Shown one piece after another: positions 59,827 to 64,000 of a DNA stretch of 64,000 bases. A program made the position numbers and the translations under genes. The notes beneath the pieces were generated by a model. The model saw only the letters and a list, made by a program, of their open reading frames with translations, was not told the DNA's origin and made no database searches. Within the stretch, counting starts at the first letter, position 1. Each line of letters opens with the position of its first letter. Location: NCBI RefSeq assembly GCF_019090165.1, contig NZ_JAHRIB010000178.1, positions 1 to 64,000 of the forward strand, in the 5' to 3' direction. This DNA is from Streptomyces sp. BV286 (GTDB taxonomy: Bacteria; Actinomycetota; Actinomycetes; Streptomycetales; Streptomycetaceae).

Positions 59827-61656
59827 ATGTCTGTCAGGATAGATGGGGAAATGTCGGGCGAGGTTCCGGACCGAACGGGCCGACTGCGGAGCGTGCTCCG
59901 CGGTCCGCGCCCCGAGGCCGTCCCCGTCCTGGTCGCCAGGGCATGCACGCTCGTCGGAGTCCTGGACATCGCCGCGGGCGTCTTCCCGCGCTTCCGCCAC
60001 AGCCGTATGCACACGCTCGCGGAGGTGCTGCCGGGCTCGCTCGGCCCCTTCGCCGCGGCCCTGTCGCTCAGCGCGGGCGTTCTGCTGCTGCTCCTGGCCC
60101 ACGGGCTGCGCCGGCACAAGCGGCGGGCATGGCGGGCCGCGGTGGTGCTGCTCCCCGCCGGTGCCCTCGCCCAGTTCATGTACCGGCACTCGCTCGTCGG
60201 CGTCCTCATCTCGCTCGCGCTGCTCGCGCCGCTGCTGCGCCACCGGAGCCAGTTCACGGCGCTGCCCGACCCGCGCAGCCGCTGGCGGGCACTCGCCAAC
60301 TTCGTTCTCATGGGCGCCGGTTCACTCGTCCTCGGCCTGGTCATCGTCAGCGTCCACCCGGACCGCATGGTCGGCGACCCGAGCCTCGCGGACCGCATCA
60401 GCCATGTGATGTACGGCCTGTTCGGCTTCGAGGGGCCCGTCGACTACACGGGCACCACGTCCTGGACGGTGGCCTTCTCCCTCGGCGCGCTCGGCCTGCT
60501 GACCGCCGTCACCACCATCTACCTGGCCTTCCGCCCCGAACACCCGGCCGCGCGCCTCACCGAGGACGACGAGACCCGGCTGCGCGCCCTGCTGGAGAAG
60601 CACGGCGGTCGCGACTCGCTCGGCCACTTCGCGCTCCGCCGCGACAAGGCGGTCGTCTTCTCGCCGAGCGGCAAGGCGGCCGTGACCTACCGCGTCGTCT
60701 CCGGGGTGATGCTCGCCAGCGGTGACCCCATCGGCGACGTCGAGGCCTGGCCGGGCGCGATCGAGCGCTTCATGGACGAGGCCAGGGCCCACTCCTGGAC
60801 ACCCGCCGTCATGGGCTGCTCCGAGACGGGCGGCGAGGTCTGGACCCGCGAGACCGGTCTCGACGCCCTCGAACTGGGCGACGAGGCGGTGGTGGACGTC
60901 GCGGATTTCTCCCTGGCCGGGCGCGCGATGCGGAACGTGCGCCAGATGGTGAAGCGCATCGAGCGAGCTGGCTACGAGACCCGGGTACGGCGCATCCGTG
61001 ACCTCGGCGAGAACGAGCTCGACCGGATCCGGGCGGCCGCGGAGGACTGGCGCGGCACGGACACCGAGCGCGGCTTCTCCATGGCACTCGGCCGCATCGG
61101 CGACCCGGCGGACGGCGACTGTCTCATCGCGACGGCACACAAGGCGGACGAGGAGCCCGGCCCGTACGGCGACCTGAAAGCCGTGCTCCACTTCGTCCCC
61201 TGGGGCACGGACGGGGTCTCCCTCGACCTCATGCGCCGCGACCGCTCGGCGGACCCCGGCATGAACGAACTCCTCATCGTGGCGGCCCTCCAGGCTGCTC
61301 CCCGCCTGGGCATCACCCGGGTCTCGCTGAACTTCGCGATGTTCCGCGCGGCCCTGGCCCGCGGCGAGAAGATCGGCGCGGGCCCGGTCCTGCGGGCCTG
61401 GCGCGGCCTGCTGGTGTTCCTCTCCCGCTGGTTCCAGATCGAGTCGCTCTACAAGTTCAACGCGAAGTTCCGCCCCTACTGGGAGCCCCGCTTCGTCGTC
61501 TACCGCTCCTCCCGCGACCTCCCCCGTATCGGCCTCGCCGCCATGCAGGCCGAGGGCTTCGTGAGCCTCGCCCTCCCGCGCGTCCTGCGCCGCCGCCCGA
61601 AGCCGCTCCGTCCCTGCGCCCACGCGGTGACGGAACGGGGCGCGAGAGCGGCGTAA
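59827..61656 (+). CDS. MprF-like phosphatidylglycerol aminoacyltransferase
   Basis: The 609-residue product has about six N-terminal membrane helices, followed by a C-terminal DUF2156 transferase domain (about 250-580). Segments include SGVMLASGDPIGD, VMGCSETGGEVWTRETGLDA, DFSLAGRAMRNVRQMVKRIE and ITRVSLNFAMFRAALARGEK. Such enzymes add lysine or another amino acid from tRNA to phosphatidylglycerol, lowering surface negative charge and raising resistance to cationic peptides. No tRNA-synthetase domain is fused, unlike M. tuberculosis LysX. An ATG at 59767 would give a longer form starting at the promoter. Confidence 0.88.
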   Translation: MSVRIDGEMSGEVPDRTGRLRSVLRGPRPEAVPVLVARACTLVGVLDIAAGVFPRFRHSRMHTLAEVLPGSLGPFAAALSLSAGVLLLLLAHGLRRHKRRAWRAAVVLLPAGALAQFMYRHSLVGVLISLALLAPLLRHRSQFTALPDPRSRWRALANFVLMGAGSLVLGLVIVSVHPDRMVGDPSLADRISHVMYGLFGFEGPVDYTGTTSWTVAFSLGALGLLTAVTTIYLAFRPEHPAARLTEDDETRLRALLEKHGGRDSLGHFALRRDKAVVFSPSGKAAVTYRVVSGVMLASGDPIGDVEAWPGAIERFMDEARAHSWTPAVMGCSETGGEVWTRETGLDALELGDEAVVDVADFSLAGRAMRNVRQMVKRIERAGYETRVRRIRDLGENELDRIRAAAEDWRGTDTERGFSMALGRIGDPADGDCLIATAHKADEEPGPYGDLKAVLHFVPWGTDGVSLDLMRRDRSADPGMNELLIVAALQAAPRLGITRVSLNFAMFRAALARGEKIGAGPVLRAWRGLLVFLSRWFQIESLYKFNAKFRPYWEPRFVVYRSSRDLPRIGLAAMQAEGFVSLALPRVLRRRPKPLRPCAHAVTERGARAA

Positions 61657-61823
61657 CCGCCCCGCCGTACCTCCTCCCTCCCCCGTCCCCCACCACGGAC
61701 TCCGGCCGCCTCGCGACGCCCACCCCCGCGCCGCGCGGCGGCCGGTTCGTACCCGAACCCGGGACGAACCCGCGCCCGCCGGGGGCGACCGACCGCTCAC
61801 CGCCGGGGGCCTAGGCTTGGCGT

Positions 61824-62702
61824 ATGAGCAAGAAGAGCGGGCGCGGCCATGTCGCGGGCCTTCCGGCATGGGACCGCTGCGCGGTCATGGGCGTCGTGAA
61901 CGTGACGCCCGACTCCTTCTCGGACGGCGGACACTGGTTCGACACGACCGCGGCCGTCAAGCACGGCCTCGACCTGGTCGAGGAGGGTGCCGATTTGGTG
62001 GACGTGGGCGGTGAGTCCACCCGCCCCGGCGCCGCCCGCGTGGACGAGGCGGAGGAGCTCAAGCGGGTGATCCCCGTCGTCCGCGGCCTCGCCGCCGAGG
62101 GGGTCACCGTCTCCGTCGACACGATGCGCGCCTCCGTCGCCGAGCGCTCGCTCGCCGCCGGCGCCGCCCTCGTCAACGACGTCAGCGGCGGCCTCGCCGA
62201 CCCGGCGATGATCCCGGCCGTCGCCGCCGCGGGCGCCCCCTTCGTGGTCATGCACTGGCGCGGCTTCCTCCAGGGCAGCACCGTACGGGGGTCGTACGAG
62301 GACGTCGTCTCCGAAGTCGTCGACGAGCTCCACGCGCGCGTGGAGGCCGTTCTGGCGGGCGGAATCGCCCCGGACCGGGTCGTCGTCGACCCGGGCCTCG
62401 GCTTCTCCAAGGAGGCCGAGCACGACCTCGTCCTGCTCGCCCACCTCGACCGTCTCCGGGAGATCGGCCACCCCTTGCTGGTGGCCGCCTCCCGCAAGCG
62501 CTTCCTGGGCCGCGTACTCGCCGGTCCGGAGGGGGCCCCGCCGCCCGCGCGGGAGCGCGACGCCGCCACCGCCGCGGTCTCCGCGCTCGCCGCCCACCAG
62601 GGCGCGTGGGCCGTACGCGTCCACGAGGTGCGGGCCACCGCCGACGCCGTCCGGGTCGCCCGGGCCGTGGAAGGCGCCCGCACGACAGAGGGAGCCCGGT
62701 GA
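61824..62702 (+). CDS. folP: Dihydropteroate synthase
   Basis: FolP joins p-aminobenzoate to dihydropterin pyrophosphate; it is the sulfonamide target. The 292-residue TIM-barrel enzyme has MGVVNVTPDSFSDGG, VGGESTRPGA, SVDTMRASV, VNDVSGG, DPGLGFSK and ASRKRFLGR. TAGGCT six bases before the ATG fits a leaderless message. It overlaps the next gene by four bases and lies about 1 kb upstream of folB. Confidence 0.96.
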   Translation: MSKKSGRGHVAGLPAWDRCAVMGVVNVTPDSFSDGGHWFDTTAAVKHGLDLVEEGADLVDVGGESTRPGAARVDEAEELKRVIPVVRGLAAEGVTVSVDTMRASVAERSLAAGAALVNDVSGGLADPAMIPAVAAAGAPFVVMHWRGFLQGSTVRGSYEDVVSEVVDELHARVEAVLAGGIAPDRVVVDPGLGFSKEAEHDLVLLAHLDRLREIGHPLLVAASRKRFLGRVLAGPEGAPPPARERDAATAAVSALAAHQGAWAVRVHEVRATADAVRVARAVEGARTTEGAR

Positions 62703-63202
62703 GCGCCCCGCACACGGACGTCGAGCAGGTCGAGCTCGCCAACACCGCCTTCTACGAGGCACTGGAGCGGGGCGACTTCGAGGAGCTCTCCTCGCTCTGG
62801 CTGACCCCGTCCGACCTGGGCCACGACGAGGAGTACCACGACCCGGCGCAGGCCGGCGAGGTCTCCTGCGTCCATCCCGGCTGGCCGGTGCTCAACGGCC
62901 GCGGCGAGGTCCTGCGGTCGTACGCGCTGATCATGGCGAACACGGAGTACATCCAGTTCTTCCTGACCGACGTGCACGTCTCCGTCACCGGCGACACCGC
63001 CCTGGTGACCTGCACGGAGAACATCCTCAGCGGCGGCCCTCCGCCCGAGGACAGCGACGAACTCGGCCCCCTCGTGGGCCAGCTCGTCGTCGCGACGAAC
63101 GTGTACCGCCGCACACCGGACGGCTGGAAGATCTGGTCGCACCACGCCTCGCCCGTCCTGGCCGAGACCGAGGAGGACGAGCCGGACGAACCGTCCGCCT
63201 GA
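62699..63202 (+). CDS. NTF2-like (SnoaL/DUF4440) protein
   Basis: The 167-residue product has the NTF2-like cone fold (ANTAFYEALERGDFEELSSL, FFLTDVHVSVTGDTALVTCT, GQLVVATNVYRRTPDGWKIW). Its GTG at 62699 overlaps the folP stop as GTGA, and GGGAG lies just upstream. Being coupled to folP suggests a link to folate metabolism; whether it is an enzyme is unclear. Confidence 0.85.
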   Translation: MSAPHTDVEQVELANTAFYEALERGDFEELSSLWLTPSDLGHDEEYHDPAQAGEVSCVHPGWPVLNGRGEVLRSYALIMANTEYIQFFLTDVHVSVTGDTALVTCTENILSGGPPPEDSDELGPLVGQLVVATNVYRRTPDGWKIWSHHASPVLAETEEDEPDEPSA

Positions 63203-63721
63203 GGCCGCGCCGGACCCCCGGGCCGCCCCGGACGGATGCCCGCCCCGACGATCACTTCGCCGCACCACGGTTCGACGCGCGTGTACGGGTATGCGTACCG
63301 GTGCCGCCTCCCGACGGGGCGGCGCGTACGCCGACCGCCGCCGCGAGGCCCGCCCCGGATCGGAGAGCTCGTTGATCCGCACGTCCGGGCGCAGTCGTGG
63401 TCCCGGCCGGGGCCCGGCAGCGGGCCGTGGAGCCGATCCTCGCCGTAGTACGTTGGTGATCGTGACGGCGGCCACGGACACGCGACGGGGAACGCCGTCG
63501 GGCCGGCCGGCCCGGACGTCACCGGGGCACGCCGGCCGGAGCGTTCGGTCCACACCGTGCGTCCTGCCGGGAAACGTCCGGCGCATCCGCCGGGCCATCG
63601 CGTGGACACGGGCCCCGTGGCCCGGCCGTGTCAGTGTCCGCGGGTAGATTCGTTCGAGGCCGGTGTACCGCCCGCACACCGTACGGACCGGCCCCCACCG
63701 ACGATTTCAGGAGTGATTCGC
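63203..63721. other. Intergenic region between the NTF2-like gene and folB
   Basis: No gene is supported. It contains a perfect 16-base palindrome CGGGCCGGCCGGCCCG at 63499-63514. TAGATT at 63646-63651 may be the folB -10 element. A frame at 63291-63647 has Arg-rich, non-conserved codons and is left out. Confidence 0.5.
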
Positions 63722-64000
63722 GTGGATCGTGTCGCGCTGCGCGGCCTCAGGGCCCGTGGGCACCACGGTGTGTTCCCCAAGGAACGCGAAGAGGGCCAGA
63801 CCTTCATCGTGGACATCACGCTGGGCCTGGACATCCGCCCGGCGGCGGCCGACGACGACCTCACCAAGACCGCGCACTACGGCATCGTGGCGGAGGAGGT
63901 CGTGGCCGTCGTCGAGGGCGAGCCGGTGAACCTCATCGAGACGCTCGCCGAGCGCATCGCCCAGACATGCCTGAAGCACGACGGGGTCCAGGAGGTCGAG
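63722..64000 (+). CDS. folB: Dihydroneopterin aldolase (partial)
   Basis: FolB converts dihydroneopterin to 6-hydroxymethyl-dihydropterin, the step supplying FolP's substrate branch. The first 93 residues are present; the gene runs off the window end. It starts at GTG 63722, eight bases after AGGAG, and reads VDRVALRGLRARGHHGVFPK, then the conserved TFIVDITLGLD, TAHYG and NLIETLAERIAQ. It is commonly followed by folK, beyond the window. Confidence 0.95.
   Translation, partial: MDRVALRGLRARGHHGVFPKEREEGQTFIVDITLGLDIRPAAADDDLTKTAHYGIVAEEVVAVVEGEPVNLIETLAERIAQTCLKHDGVQEVE

Noticed and set aside
63291..63647. Frame between the NTF2-like gene and folB
   Set aside because: Arg/Gly-rich with no recognisable domain; codon positions show no coding bias.

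Overview
The window is chromosomal DNA from a Streptomyces. The G+C content is very high, GTG starts and possible leaderless starts are common, and the genes are Streptomyces markers: sigE-cseABC, disA beside radA, clpC, lsr2 and the folP-folB pair. From memory rather than a search, the gene order follows the S. coelicolor SCO3334-SCO3400 interval. No integrase, transposase, CRISPR array, tRNA or rRNA gene was seen.

Positions 1-14300 hold a Trp-codon attenuator driving an auxiliary tryptophanyl-tRNA synthetase, then proC, an ABC-2 exporter pair, two SH3-domain proteins, a Ser/Thr kinase with a beta-propeller sensor, ilvD, a TetR regulator overlapping a sugar-isomerase-like gene, and a Ppx/GppA phosphatase. 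Positions 14300-25200 hold a single protein that combines sigma-like, anti-sigma-like and BACON domains, then radA-disA (DNA repair and c-di-AMP), mutY and the cell-envelope stress operon sigE-cseA-cseB-cseC.

Positions 25200-37100 hold an MFS pump with its divergent TetR repressor and shared operator, an M23 endopeptidase, a carboxylesterase, a large NACHT NTPase with a leucine-rich C terminus (the best immunity candidate), a secreted HAD phosphatase and clpC. A ClgR-type box lies upstream of clpC.

Positions 37100-46500 hold lsr2, a short-type N-acetylglutamate synthase, a BlaI-type repressor and one tightly coupled minus-strand cofactor operon (DUF2520 protein, panC, nadB, nadC, coaX) for coenzyme A and NAD. 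Positions 46500-64000 hold a PLP lyase, an ArsR-type regulator with a palindrome in its divergent promoter, a NarL-type two-component pair, a MidA/NDUFAF7-type methyltransferase convergent with a NuoD paralogue, two PH-domain membrane proteins, a coiled-coil membrane protein, an esterase, an MprF-like lipid aminoacyltransferase with a SigE-like promoter, and folP with the start of folB.

Several parts connect. SigE from the envelope-stress operon probably drives the MprF-like gene 37 kb away. RadA and DisA link DNA repair to c-di-AMP. PanC and CoaX share the coenzyme A pathway, and NadB and NadC share the NAD pathway.
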